A stretch of 64,000 nt of DNA from Phycisphaerae bacterium (GTDB lineage Bacteria > Planctomycetota > Phycisphaerae > Phycisphaerales > Phycisphaeraceae): the NCBI GenBank assembly GCA_030432595.1, contig JAUIGU010000001.1, forward strand, positions 310,001-374,000. The letters run 5' to 3'. Below the pieces are notes generated by a model that saw nothing but the letters and a program-made list of their open reading frames with translations, searched no databases and was not told the DNA's origin. The position numbers were made by a program, and so were the translations under genes. This document shows, one piece after another, positions 42,908-52,150 of the stretch (within the stretch, counting starts at the first letter, position 1; each line of letters begins with the position of its first letter).

Positions 42908-43858
42908 TTACGCAGGGCTCGCCGACAACACCGACGGGGTCGCGCCGCGCTCGGCGGCCTGCCGATGGATCAACGCAAAGCGGCGTTTGAAATCAACATC
43001 GCGCTTCGCGTCGTACAGCCCGTAGGCCACGGCCTCGGGCAGACGCAAAACCGTCCGGTTCAACGCGCGACGGACCCGCCACCAGCTCCGCGGGTGGCCG
43101 ACCGCCGCTTCCATCCGTTCGATCCACGGCCGCGCCCGGCCTTCGATCATCGGGTCCAGCTCCCGCGCCATCGGCAGCCAACTCGAAGAGAGGTACCACC
43201 GCACCTCTTCGGGCATCGGCAGCTCTTCCTGCAACCCCATATGCCGATACGTCTGGCCCTTGCGTTCGGTCAATACTTCGTCGGCGGGGCGACGGTCCGG
43301 GTCGGCGCCGAGGTGTTTCAGCACGTCGATGTAGAGCCCGACCGCGTCGTTCACGATCCGGTCCTGGGTCTCGATCAGCAGCGGCTCGCGGCCGTACACG
43401 TCCCGCCAGGTGCGGATCACCGAGACGTAGTCGGTGTATCGCCGGGTCCGAGCGCGTTCGAAGCGCCGCAAGAACTGCCCGACGGTCATATTCTGGACGG
43501 GCTTTTTCTCGACCCAGACCCGTTCGAGCAGCGCCTGCTTCCACGTCCGCTCGACGGGGTCACGGATGAGGTACACCAGCCGAACGTCGGGCAGCAACCG
43601 GTGGATCGCGCGGACGGCGGCGGGCTTGAGCTTCGAGTAGTTCGGCGTGATCTCGCCGATGACCGTGGCGTCCGGCTTGCCGCCGTCATCGGCGAACTGG
43701 TCTTCGTACCAGTGCAGGTCGCGCTGGCGGAGGTACTGGTAGAAAAAGTTGACCTCTTTGGTCCGGCCCATGCGCACCTGCGGGTGCTTGACCAGGCCGC
43801 GGTACAGCCAACTGGTCCCGCAGCGTTGGCTTCCGATGCCGAGGAACGTGGGCAGCAT
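42908..43858 (-). CDS. PAPS-dependent sulfotransferase (3 of 5)
   Basis: 316 residues. G9-SQRCGTSWL18 is the PAPS loop and LVYLIRDPVERTWKQALLE the 3'-phosphate site; KEVNFFYQYL after the loop is characteristic of the heparan N-/3-O-type branch. It acts presumably in the cytoplasm on lipid-linked or nucleotide-linked sugar before flipping. It lies 26 bases ahead of the GT2 gene and 66 bases after the GT4 gene in the run. Confidence 0.87.
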   Translation of the reverse strand: MLPTFLGIGSQRCGTSWLYRGLVKHPQVRMGRTKEVNFFYQYLRQRDLHWYEDQFADDGGKPDATVIGEITPNYSKLKPAAVRAIHRLLPDVRLVYLIRDPVERTWKQALLERVWVEKKPVQNMTVGQFLRRFERARTRRYTDYVSVIRTWRDVYGREPLLIETQDRIVNDAVGLYIDVLKHLGADPDRRPADEVLTERKGQTYRHMGLQEELPMPEEVRWYLSSSWLPMARELDPMIEGRARPWIERMEAAVGHPRSWWRVRRALNRTVLRLPEAVAYGLYDAKRDVDFKRRFALIHRQAAERGATPSVLSASPA

Positions 43859-43924
43859 GGGACGGTCCCGAGAAAACTAGGAAATCACAAGCACAAGACG
43901 CGCAAACGCGATTCCCGGTGAGGG

Positions 43925-45163
43925 TCAAGCGTTGGCCGGCACCGCGACCGGTCCGGAAACACCCGTAGACACAGCAGCGGCACGGGCTCCCTGGATCTTC
44001 GCCAATAATCGACGCGCCCACGCCCGGTCACTGAACGAACGCACGGCCCGGTCCCGGGCGGCGCGGCCGAGACGTTCACGCAAATCAGGTTGCTGTGCGA
44101 GCGTCGCGATGCGATCCGCGAGCGCCGCGACGTCGCGTTGGCCAACGAGGAAACCGTCCACGCGGTCGTCGATCATGTCGGGCGTCCCGCCGATGACCGA
44201 GCTGATCACCGGCAGCCCGCAGGCCATGGCCTCCATCACGGCCACCGGCGCCGCTTCGCCCAGCCCGACGCTGGGAAGGATCAGGGCGTCCGACCCGCGG
44301 AGCAGTTCGAGCACGCGGTCTTCTCCGACCGAACCCAGGAGTCGGACGCGCTCTTCCAAACCGAGTTCACCGATCTGTTGTTCGATGTTCGCCCGTTCCG
44401 GCCCGTCGCCGGCGAGCACCAGTCCGGCATCGACGCCGGCGTCCAGGGCGCGTCTCAGCGCCTGGAGCGCGAAGGTGTGTCCTTTGCAGTCCTGCAGCCG
44501 GGCGACGCTCGCCAGGCGCAAACACCCGTCCGTGCTCGAACGTGTTTCGTCGGGGCAAAACCGGTCGATGTTCACGCCCATCGGGAGCAGAGGCACGCGG
44601 TCCGACGACAACCCGAGTGTCTCGATCAGTTGAGACTGCAGCGCCCGGGTCACGGGCGCAACGAACGCGGCGTCCCGGGTTTTGCTGGCGTGATCGACGC
44701 CGTACACCGGCAGGTCGCCGTGGAGGCGGAGGCTGTACGGCGTGCCGACCATCCGGTGGGCCATCGCCGCGAGGTGCGCGGCGTCGGCGCAAGAATGCAC
44801 ATGCAGGTGATCGATCCCGCGGCGCTTCATCACCCGCGCCAGCGCCGCGGCGACCGGCAGCGCGGCGAGGTAGCGCAGCTTCCGGTGCCACACCGATTCA
44901 TTCAACCCCGCAACGTAACCCGCGGACCGCAGCACGCCGCGCCCATGAACCGTCCCCGAAACCGCGTCCCAACCCGGCGGGACGAGGTAGGTGGTCTCGC
45001 GTCGTGCCGGCTCGGAAAAAGCGTGCGGACAATCTTCCCGCGGGCGTCGCGTCGATAGCAACACCACGTCCACGCCCTCTTCGCGCAGGGCACAGACCTC
45101 GCGCCAGAAAAACGCGTGCGTCTGCCGCGGAAACTCGGGGACCAGGTACCCAAGGCGCATCAC
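43925..45163 (-). CDS. Glycosyltransferase family 4 (GT-B fold)
   Basis: 412 residues. GYLVPEFPRQTHAFFWREV starts the N-lobe, and the C-lobe has LRLASVARLQDCKGHTFAL and the E-x7-E motif region LPSVGLGEAAPVAVMEAMACGLPVI. This is similar to WcaL/colanic-acid-type transferases. It starts within the stop of the preceding DUF6492-like gene by four bases. Donor sugar unknown. It ends 66 bases before the next sulfotransferase. Confidence 0.87.
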   Translation of the reverse strand: MMRLGYLVPEFPRQTHAFFWREVCALREEGVDVVLLSTRRPREDCPHAFSEPARRETTYLVPPGWDAVSGTVHGRGVLRSAGYVAGLNESVWHRKLRYLAALPVAAALARVMKRRGIDHLHVHSCADAAHLAAMAHRMVGTPYSLRLHGDLPVYGVDHASKTRDAAFVAPVTRALQSQLIETLGLSSDRVPLLPMGVNIDRFCPDETRSSTDGCLRLASVARLQDCKGHTFALQALRRALDAGVDAGLVLAGDGPERANIEQQIGELGLEERVRLLGSVGEDRVLELLRGSDALILPSVGLGEAAPVAVMEAMACGLPVISSVIGGTPDMIDDRVDGFLVGQRDVAALADRIATLAQQPDLRERLGRAARDRAVRSFSDRAWARRLLAKIQGARAAAVSTGVSGPVAVPANA

Positions 45164-46062
45164 ACGGACTCCAGAACGGGCTTGACCACCGGCTCCCCAC
45201 GCGACGCCAACGCCAGCATCCGCCGAAGCGACGCCGCCCGCTGCTCCAGGCTGAACTGCTTGTTGGACTGGATCAGCACCGCGCGGTGGTGCGGCGCCAG
45301 CGAGCGTTCAAATTCCGCCAGCCCCGCGTCGCTGAGCACGTCGAAGTGCCAGGAGCAGTGGCAGATCTCGCGCGGCGTGATCGCGTGGCCGTGGTCGCCT
45401 TCGTAGGCGTGCTCGATGAACACGCCGTAGAGGATGTATTCCGAAAAATGCAGGCTGCGGAACAGCGCGGTGCGCCAGTCGCGCCCGGTGACCGTCTCGA
45501 TCCGGGCACCCAGGTCGCGGACACGCTGCGGAATCCACGCGACAAGCTGACCGATGTAATCCGCGCCGAAATAGGGCTGGGGCGGCAGGCCCAACAAGCG
45601 TGCGGCCGATTCGTGCCAGCGCCGGTGTGTGTCTTTGGTCCCTTGGCCGGGCATGCTGAGCAGCGGCACCCGGCCGTCGGGCTCGAACAGGTCTTCCGTC
45701 TGGACCGGCCGCACAAACTGCACGTCCGAATCGACGAACACGCATGCGTCGGTGTCGAGCGACGCCGCGGTCGCGAGTTTCGTGACCTGCTGCATGATCC
45801 AGCCGCGCACCGGCAGCGCCCCGCGGACCAGCCACCACTTCTGCGAACCCGGCAGCGGACGGACGCGACCGTCCAGGATCGACTCGACGTCGCGTAGCTC
45901 CCGCCGGCCGTGCGCGAGGTGGGCGAACGCCGCGCGGTCGCGCCGCGGCACCACCAGCAGGTGCGGCAGCGCGTCGTCCACATGCTCGTCTACGCTGCGG
46001 CAGAGACGCTCGCAGACGGCGCGGTCCGGGCCGTAACTCACGGTGACCAGGGTGGCGTTCAT
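45160..46062 (-). CDS. DUF6492-like glycosyltransferase
   Basis: 300 residues. LVTVSYGPDRAVCERLCRSV, the central C-V-F-V-D-S-D-V (a DxD-type metal site), and FSEYILYGVFIEHAYEGD with the late CHCSWHFD motif match the DUF6492 group of GT-A-like proteins found in polysaccharide loci. Enzymatic role is inferred from fold and context. Both ends overlap neighbouring genes by four bases, so its expression is coupled to the Wzy polymerase upstream and the GT4 downstream. Confidence 0.75.
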   Translation of the reverse strand: MNATLVTVSYGPDRAVCERLCRSVDEHVDDALPHLLVVPRRDRAAFAHLAHGRRELRDVESILDGRVRPLPGSQKWWLVRGALPVRGWIMQQVTKLATAASLDTDACVFVDSDVQFVRPVQTEDLFEPDGRVPLLSMPGQGTKDTHRRWHESAARLLGLPPQPYFGADYIGQLVAWIPQRVRDLGARIETVTGRDWRTALFRSLHFSEYILYGVFIEHAYEGDHGHAITPREICHCSWHFDVLSDAGLAEFERSLAPHHRAVLIQSNKQFSLEQRAASLRRMLALASRGEPVVKPVLESV

Positions 46063-47414
46063 GCGGGCGCTCCCTCCTGTTCCGTCGCGACCATCCGGAC
46101 GGCTCTCGCCTCGTCACGGCAGGCCTGCCCCAAACCGACCGCGGCCCCCATCCACATCCACAGCAGCACGCCCGCGGTCGAGAACACCGCCACCGAGAAC
46201 TGCGCGATCGCGAACATCACGATCGAGAAACACACCGCCCGGGCCAACCGCGTCGTCGCCGTGTCCTGCCCGAACCACACCCACTTCGCGGCGCCCAGAC
46301 ACGCCGCCACCATGAACAGGACCCACACCGTCACGCCGACCACGCCGCGGTTCAACAGCACCATGAGGTAGTGGTTGTCGACCGACTGCGCGTAACCGCC
46401 GACGAAGTTCTCGGGGGTGCTGAGCCCGTGCCCGAGCATCCAGTGGCCGGGCATCGCGTCCATCACCCGGCGGTAGAGCTGCCAGCGGTAGTGCCACGCC
46501 ATCGGGCTGCTGAGGTGCAGCTTCATCATCAGGATGCGCATCAGCGGCCGGCCGGACAGGAAGTCAAGGCCGTACCAGACGGTCGGCGCCCCGACCCAGG
46601 CCATCGCCCAGCGGTCCGCGGAACGCCCCGGGCCCCGCCGTTCCCACACGTGCAGCGCGATCACGATCAGCGCCGCCGCAAACGCCCCGGAAGACACCGA
46701 CCAGAACACGCCCAGCAGGCACAGCCCGATCTTCAGGTTCACCGACCGCCCGAAGCACCCGCTGCGCTCGGCCCGGGCGTAGAGCAGCAGCGGCAGCACC
46801 GACGCGTACACCAGCCCGAACATGATCGGGTGGTCCGTCCACGCCTTGACCCGCGTGACGCCCATCCGCATCTCCGGGTGGATGCCGCGGCCGGCGTCGC
46901 CGATCAGGCCCCACACCTCACGGTGCACATTCACTCGGAACAGCGCCTCCAACACCGCCACCACGCTGAACACACACAACACATCGATCAGCCGCCGAAC
47001 GACGTGCTCGAAGCGATGACGGTCCTGCGTCAGCCACCGGCCCACCAGGTAAGGCAAGCCCGAGTCGAGCGTCTGCCGACCGATGGCCTCCGCAGCGCGA
47101 ACGGGCCCGCCAGTTTTGGCGAACGTGATGAAACCCACCAGAAACACGACCGCCATCGCGGCGTCGGGCAACCCCCACCGGATCCGCCCGCGCGACAGCA
47201 TCAGCGGCATCAGCACCAACGCGATCGCCCGCATCGGCGTCAGTTGCAGCGGCCCGGCGTTAAACGCGATCTTCCCGGGCACGAAGAACGCCAGCACGAA
47301 CACCGTCACCAGCCCGGCCAGCATCGGGTCCGACACGACCGCGCGCTTCGACGGGTTCATCCCCAGATCGACGGGGACATCCACGAGCGACGAACTTTTC
47401 ACCGTCACGTTCAC
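46059..47414 (-). CDS. O-antigen polymerase/ligase-like membrane protein (probable Wzy)
   Basis: 451 residues with about eleven hydrophobic helices and a large outer loop between about 250 and 335. The segment GHWMLGHGLSTPENFVGGYAQSVDNHYLMVLLNRGVVG is of the Wzy/WaaL family pattern GxGxxxP...HNxxL near the last helices. It probably joins repeat units outside the inner membrane. It is coupled by four-base overlaps on both sides, to a GT4 and to the DUF6492-like gene. A ligase function cannot be excluded. Confidence 0.82.
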   Translation of the reverse strand: MNVTVKSSSLVDVPVDLGMNPSKRAVVSDPMLAGLVTVFVLAFFVPGKIAFNAGPLQLTPMRAIALVLMPLMLSRGRIRWGLPDAAMAVVFLVGFITFAKTGGPVRAAEAIGRQTLDSGLPYLVGRWLTQDRHRFEHVVRRLIDVLCVFSVVAVLEALFRVNVHREVWGLIGDAGRGIHPEMRMGVTRVKAWTDHPIMFGLVYASVLPLLLYARAERSGCFGRSVNLKIGLCLLGVFWSVSSGAFAAALIVIALHVWERRGPGRSADRWAMAWVGAPTVWYGLDFLSGRPLMRILMMKLHLSSPMAWHYRWQLYRRVMDAMPGHWMLGHGLSTPENFVGGYAQSVDNHYLMVLLNRGVVGVTVWVLFMVAACLGAAKWVWFGQDTATTRLARAVCFSIVMFAIAQFSVAVFSTAGVLLWMWMGAAVGLGQACRDEARAVRMVATEQEGAPA

Positions 47415-48811
47415 ACGCGGGGCTCCGTCACCGGCGGCGGCCCGCCGATCAATCCATCAAGGTAGGCCGCGAGGTCCGACGCTTGACGCCGCCGACTGAA
47501 CGCTGCAAGCAACGAATCGTGCTGTGCCGACTCTGCGCGTTCGTTCCGCGGCCGGTTCATCAGCCGCAGCAACGCCTCGGCGATCTGGTCCGGTCGGCAG
47601 GGATCGGCGACCTCGGCCCGACCCGTCGCCATCACCCACTCCCGCGCGTCGCCCTCCGGCACCGCCGCCAGGATCGGCGTGCCCGACGCCGCGTACTCGT
47701 ATGCCTTGCCCGGCACGATCAGGCTGCGCTGACCGGGAGGCAAACCGTGCAACGGCAGAAACAACGCGTCGGCCCGCCGCATCCACGCCACCGACGCCCG
47801 GTGCGGCAAATACCCGGTGAACCGAACCCGATCAATCATCCTTTCCCGAACCAGCAGCGCCCGTGTCGCCGGGTCTTCCGGGCCGACCTGCACCACGTCG
47901 ACTTTGCGGGTCGCACTCCCGGACTTTTCCAACAAACGGACCGCCCGCAACAGGGGCATCAGGGTCCGCCCTTGAATGTCGATCGGGCGGGCACGGAAGT
48001 GTTTCACGCGCCGAAGAAACCCGCGCAGTCCAAGCGTCTTGAGGTAGGCGCCGCTGTGCAGCGTGCCGACGTGGACCAGGGTGAACACGTTGGGATCGCC
48101 GGCCCCTTCTTTGTCGAGGCACTCGTCGTGCTCCGCTTCCCCGGTCTCGGCGAAGTCTTCCGGGTCAAACCCGTTGGGGATCACGGCCAGGGGCACCTTC
48201 AAAGAGATCGCAAACTTCGCCAACGCGCGGCCCGCTTCGGGAGTGTTGGCAACCACGCCATCTGCTTTTTCCAGCGCCAAGCTCATGCACGCGTGCGAGT
48301 GTTCCCATTGGCGACGATTCGCGTAGAGCGGCGCACCGTCCAACGCCCAGGGGTCGCGCAGGTCGTACACGACCGGAATATCGAAACGCTTCTGCAACGC
48401 CGCGCCCAGCGCCCACAACCCGTACGGCGGCATGGTCAGCAGGATCGCGTCGTGCGGTTCCGCTTCGAGCAGGTCCGACGCTTCCTTTGTCGCCGCCCGG
48501 ACCCATGGGTGGTCGGCGTCGTTGGCGTCGGCGTGCATCGGCACGGGCGGATCGTCGGTCAGCCCGGCCACGCGTCGCACCCGGACCGACGCGCCCAGTT
48601 CGTCCTGCAGGCTCGCGTCTTCCGGCTCCCAGCTCTGCCGCGACGCCGGCGGACGACGCGTCAATACCGTGGGCGACCACCCGGACTCCGGCAGATACCG
48701 CGCGAACTTGGCCGCCCGCTGCGTGCCACCGCCCCCGTCCGGCGGAAAGTAGTACGAGATCAACAGAACACGTCGCAACGGCCGTCTCCGAAGTCCGCGA
48801 GCGTCCGGCAC
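47411..48811 (-). CDS. Glycosyltransferase family 4 (GT-B fold)
   Basis: 466 residues. VLLISYYFPPDGGGGTQRAAKFARYL is the typical glycine-rich N-terminal start, HDAILLTMPPYG and VYDLRDPWALDGAPLYANRR lie in the N-lobe, and the C-lobe has TLVHVGTLHSGAYL and IVPGKAYEYAASGTPILAAV. It transfers a sugar to the growing lipid-linked unit. It overlaps the Wzy gene by four bases and follows a GT2 gene by 16 bases. Donor unknown. Confidence 0.86.
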   Translation of the reverse strand: MPDARGLRRRPLRRVLLISYYFPPDGGGGTQRAAKFARYLPESGWSPTVLTRRPPASRQSWEPEDASLQDELGASVRVRRVAGLTDDPPVPMHADANDADHPWVRAATKEASDLLEAEPHDAILLTMPPYGLWALGAALQKRFDIPVVYDLRDPWALDGAPLYANRRQWEHSHACMSLALEKADGVVANTPEAGRALAKFAISLKVPLAVIPNGFDPEDFAETGEAEHDECLDKEGAGDPNVFTLVHVGTLHSGAYLKTLGLRGFLRRVKHFRARPIDIQGRTLMPLLRAVRLLEKSGSATRKVDVVQVGPEDPATRALLVRERMIDRVRFTGYLPHRASVAWMRRADALFLPLHGLPPGQRSLIVPGKAYEYAASGTPILAAVPEGDAREWVMATGRAEVADPCRPDQIAEALLRLMNRPRNERAESAQHDSLLAAFSRRRQASDLAAYLDGLIGGPPPVTEPRV

Positions 48812-48827
48812 GACGCCCGGCCATGGT

Positions 48828-49631
48828 TCACACGGACCGCGGCGGCGTGTACACCTTCAACCGGGCGTTCAGGGCCGGCACGCCCGGCACGCGCTCCAGC
48901 CACTGCTTGATCCGGCGCTTCCGCCGACGCGACCGGTTCCGCACCTCGAAGAACTGCTGCTTCAGCTCTTCCAGCCCCGGGTTCTTGTCGAACGCCGGGC
49001 CCGACGCGTGAAACACCTTGACCGACGGCAGCAGCGCCAGCTCGTAGCCCGCCTTCTTCAGCGCCGCCGTGTAAAGCGTGTCCTGGCTGAAGTAGATGAA
49101 GTCGGGGTTCTGTTTCTTGCCGCCCACCGACTCGTCAACGCGGCGAGACACCATCGTGCACCAACCACCGGCCGGGCCGTCGAGCAGTTCGACCCCAGCC
49201 ACTTCACGGCTTTGGTACTTGTGGGCGTCCCGGCGGTAGCGGATGTCGGCGGCGCGGCTCTGGCCGTCGTCGGTCACGTCGGCCGCCAGGTACGCGACGT
49301 TCTCCGGCTCGACCTTCTGGTACGCCTCGAGCATCGTGCGGTCCCACTGCGGCGGCGCGTCGATCACGTCGTCGTCGAGCTCGACCAGGTAGTCCTGCGT
49401 CGTGCGCTCGAACGCGGGCCGGTACGCGTTGAGCCCGATGTTCTCCGGGCTGTGAATGACTTGAAGCCGCGGGTCGGTCAGGCCGTCGAGGTACTCCTTG
49501 GTCCCGTCGGACGAGGCGTTGTTCCACACGATGACCTCGCGCGTCATCGGCGAGGTGACGGCGATCACCTTCTCCATCGTCTGCCGCAGCAGGTGCAGAC
49601 GGTCGCAGGTCACGATGACGATGCTGATCAT
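48828..49631 (-). CDS. Glycosyltransferase family 2
   Basis: 267 residues. ISIVIVTCDRLHLLRQTMEKVI is the N-terminal strand-loop of GT2 enzymes and LVELDDDVIDAPPQWDR carries the acidic metal-binding site. The C-terminal part is rich in Lys/Arg (RNRSRRRKRRIKQWLERV) and may bind membrane. It lies 45 bases after a sulfotransferase gene and 16 before a GT4 gene. Donor unknown. Confidence 0.85.
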   Translation of the reverse strand: MISIVIVTCDRLHLLRQTMEKVIAVTSPMTREVIVWNNASSDGTKEYLDGLTDPRLQVIHSPENIGLNAYRPAFERTTQDYLVELDDDVIDAPPQWDRTMLEAYQKVEPENVAYLAADVTDDGQSRAADIRYRRDAHKYQSREVAGVELLDGPAGGWCTMVSRRVDESVGGKKQNPDFIYFSQDTLYTAALKKAGYELALLPSVKVFHASGPAFDKNPGLEELKQQFFEVRNRSRRRKRRIKQWLERVPGVPALNARLKVYTPPRSV

Positions 49632-49676
49632 GGACGGTTCTCGGTGGGGCCGCGCGGCGGACGCGCGGTGCCCGGC

Positions 49677-50609
49677 TTACGCGTCGCCCCACGGCAACGG
49701 TCGGCCCAACCATTCGGCCAGTTGCCGGTTCGGCTCGGCAAACACCCGCTCCAGACGGGCCCGCGACGCGGCGGGCATCCGGCCGGCACCGCGGTACGTG
49801 CGCCACGGCCGGGTCCACCGCCCCACCGCCGCCGCGGTCGAACGCGCCCACGGTCCGCCGGCGTCGGCGACCCGGCGCGCGGCCCGCGTTGCGCGATCCA
49901 CGGCCGGCCACTTCGGGTAGTCCGCACGGTTTTTCCCGGCCGGCGCCAGGTCCGCCGGGATGGCATCCGCCGATAGCCCGAGATGCTCGAACACGCCGCG
50001 CATCGTACCGGCCGGGTCACGCTTGAGGTCCGGCAGCAACACCACATGCAACGCTTCCGCACCAAACGCGTCCGCATACATGTTCAAATGTTCGGCATAC
50101 CGCCCACGATGCACGTACCCGAACATCATGCGGTCGTCGTCGGTCCCCGATGACAATCGATCCGCCTCGGCCTCGAGCGCGTCGGTGAACCCGAGCGTCT
50201 CCGTCCCCCGCCGGATCTGGTGCCAGTAGTGCGACCACGCCCGATCCACCGGGTCACGGAGCACCGCGAGCAACCGCACCTCCGGCAACGCTTCACGGAT
50301 ACGACGGCAGGCGCCGGCGTCGCTGAGGTAGTTCGGCGTCGCCTCGCCGCAGTACGCGTCGCCCGGCGCGGACTCGAACAGCGCGGCGTAACGCGCCAAG
50401 CCGTCATGCTCATACCGGCCGTGCTGCGGGAACTTCGCGTAGCTGCCGAAAAAGTGCAGTTCCTTGTCATCGGGCAAAAACACGCGCGGGCTGCGGCTGA
50501 GCAGGTCCCACAGCGTGGTCGTGCCGCACTTCATCTCGCCGAGGATGATGAAATCCGGCAGCCGCATCGGCGCGGCCACGTCCGGGATGGCGGGCGCGGG
50601 GATGGTCAT
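49677..50609 (-). CDS. PAPS-dependent sulfotransferase (4 of 5)
   Basis: 310 residues from the ATG at 50609, overlapping the Wzx stop by four bases. The PAPS loop is G24-EMKCGTTTL33, followed by KELHFFGSYAKF, and the 3'-phosphate motif is LRDPVDRAWSHYWHQIRRG. This is the NDST/heparan 3-O sulfotransferase-like branch, related in pattern to the third sulfotransferase but clearly distinct. It presumably sulfates the polysaccharide repeat unit. Confidence 0.87.
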   Translation of the reverse strand: MTIPAPAIPDVAAPMRLPDFIILGEMKCGTTTLWDLLSRSPRVFLPDDKELHFFGSYAKFPQHGRYEHDGLARYAALFESAPGDAYCGEATPNYLSDAGACRRIREALPEVRLLAVLRDPVDRAWSHYWHQIRRGTETLGFTDALEAEADRLSSGTDDDRMMFGYVHRGRYAEHLNMYADAFGAEALHVVLLPDLKRDPAGTMRGVFEHLGLSADAIPADLAPAGKNRADYPKWPAVDRATRAARRVADAGGPWARSTAAAVGRWTRPWRTYRGAGRMPAASRARLERVFAEPNRQLAEWLGRPLPWGDA

Positions 50610-52150
50610 AGGGCCGGCTCCGGTTGCTTCGCGGCCTTGGGTGGCCGGAGGAATTGGCGCAGCGACGCGAGTTGCGCCAGATCGCCCATCACCGCCAACA
50701 CGGCGAAGTAGGTCACCGCCCCCACCGCGCCGCCGGCCAGCGCCAGCCAACGCGGGTCGTCGAACGCCACGCGCTCGCCCACGAACCACGCGACGCCCAC
50801 CGCCGCCGCCGTCGCCACGACCGGCCCGCGCAACGCCCGCAACAGGCCCATCAGGTTGGCCGGGGACTTCCGCAGGGCAAGGGTCAGCAACCACGGCAAC
50901 ACCGCCCAGGTCACGGCGCCGTAAGCCCACGCCATCGCCTCGATCCCCAGCGTGACCACCGACGCGAACGCCGCCACCAGGATCACCGTGTTGACCACGC
51001 TGTAGAAGAAGAAACGCCCCGTCCGGTCCGTGGCGATCATCAACCAGTTGCAGGCGCCGATGATCGGCTGGGCGAGCGACCCCAGCGCAAAGATCCGGAA
51101 CACCTCGGCGGCCTGGTCCCACTGCGGCCCGAGGATCAGCCGCGTCATGCCCAACGGGAACAGCGCCAACAGAGCCAGCAGCGGGATGCACACCACCGCC
51201 TGGAAATGCGCCGCCCGGTAGAAGTAGTTTGCGAGCTTCTGCGGCTGGTCGTGCAGGCGACTCATCGCCGGCACCATGACTGTGCTCAGCGGCCGACCCA
51301 GGTGCTGCACGGGCAGCATCACCACGCTATACGCCTTGCTGTACGCACCCAGCAGTGTGGGGCCGAGCATGGCGCCGATGAGCAGGTTGTCGACGTTCTT
51401 GCTGAGGTACGTTGTCAGGTTCGCGGCCGTGAGGTTCCCGCCGAACATCAGCAGCCGTTTGATCCCGCCGCCCACCGCCGGCCGACCGGGCCGCCAAGGC
51501 GACAACCACCAGAACGCGGCCGCGTTGTAAACCCCGTTGACGATCTGCGAGAGCACGAGCGCCCAGTAGCTCAAGCCCATCCACGCGAACGCGATCGCCG
51601 ACCCCGTCCCCAGCGCCATCCCGACGACCTGCGTCTGGTTGATGGCGGCGAAACGCATCTCCCTGCGGAGCAGCGCCCGGTGCTGCGCGCTCAGCCCGCC
51701 GAGTATGAACCCCGACGCCGCGACCACGACCAGCATCGTCAGACGGTCGTCCCCGAACACCCGGGCGATCAGCGGCGCCGCCGCCGCAGTCAGCGCCGCC
51801 AGCAGCAGGCTCATCCCCACGTTGATCCAGAACAGGCTGTTGACCTGCTGGTGGGTCAGCGTCGGGCTCTGCACCGTCGCCATCGGCAGGCCCATCTGCC
51901 GGAACAGCAGCGCGAACCCCGTCACGGCCGTGACCACCGCGACCAGGCCGAAGTCTTCGGGCGCCAGCAGCCGCGCCAGCACGACCACGCCCGCGAGTTG
52001 CAGCCCCCCCTTGAGGGCTTGCGTGATCGCGGTGTGCGCCCCGCCGCGCACCGTCCGCTCCTTGAGCTGGGGCAGCAGGTGGTCGGTCGCGAAGGCGCCG
52101 GAGCCGTTCCGGTCCTCGGGCGGGTCAGTCGGAGGGGAGACGCGGGTCAT
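50606..52150 (-). CDS. Wzx-type polysaccharide flippase (PST/MVF family)
   Basis: 514 residues from the ATG at 52150. About fourteen hydrophobic helices and the early motifs GAHTAITQALKGGLQLAGVVV and LLAPEDFGLVAVVTAV match oligosaccharide flippases of the RfbX/WzxC type. It would move the lipid-linked repeat unit across the inner membrane for Wzy. Its ends overlap the adjacent sulfotransferase genes by four bases on each side, which ties sulfation and export in one transcript. Confidence 0.88.
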   Translation of the reverse strand: MTRVSPPTDPPEDRNGSGAFATDHLLPQLKERTVRGGAHTAITQALKGGLQLAGVVVLARLLAPEDFGLVAVVTAVTGFALLFRQMGLPMATVQSPTLTHQQVNSLFWINVGMSLLLAALTAAAAPLIARVFGDDRLTMLVVVAASGFILGGLSAQHRALLRREMRFAAINQTQVVGMALGTGSAIAFAWMGLSYWALVLSQIVNGVYNAAAFWWLSPWRPGRPAVGGGIKRLLMFGGNLTAANLTTYLSKNVDNLLIGAMLGPTLLGAYSKAYSVVMLPVQHLGRPLSTVMVPAMSRLHDQPQKLANYFYRAAHFQAVVCIPLLALLALFPLGMTRLILGPQWDQAAEVFRIFALGSLAQPIIGACNWLMIATDRTGRFFFYSVVNTVILVAAFASVVTLGIEAMAWAYGAVTWAVLPWLLTLALRKSPANLMGLLRALRGPVVATAAAVGVAWFVGERVAFDDPRWLALAGGAVGAVTYFAVLAVMGDLAQLASLRQFLRPPKAAKQPEPAL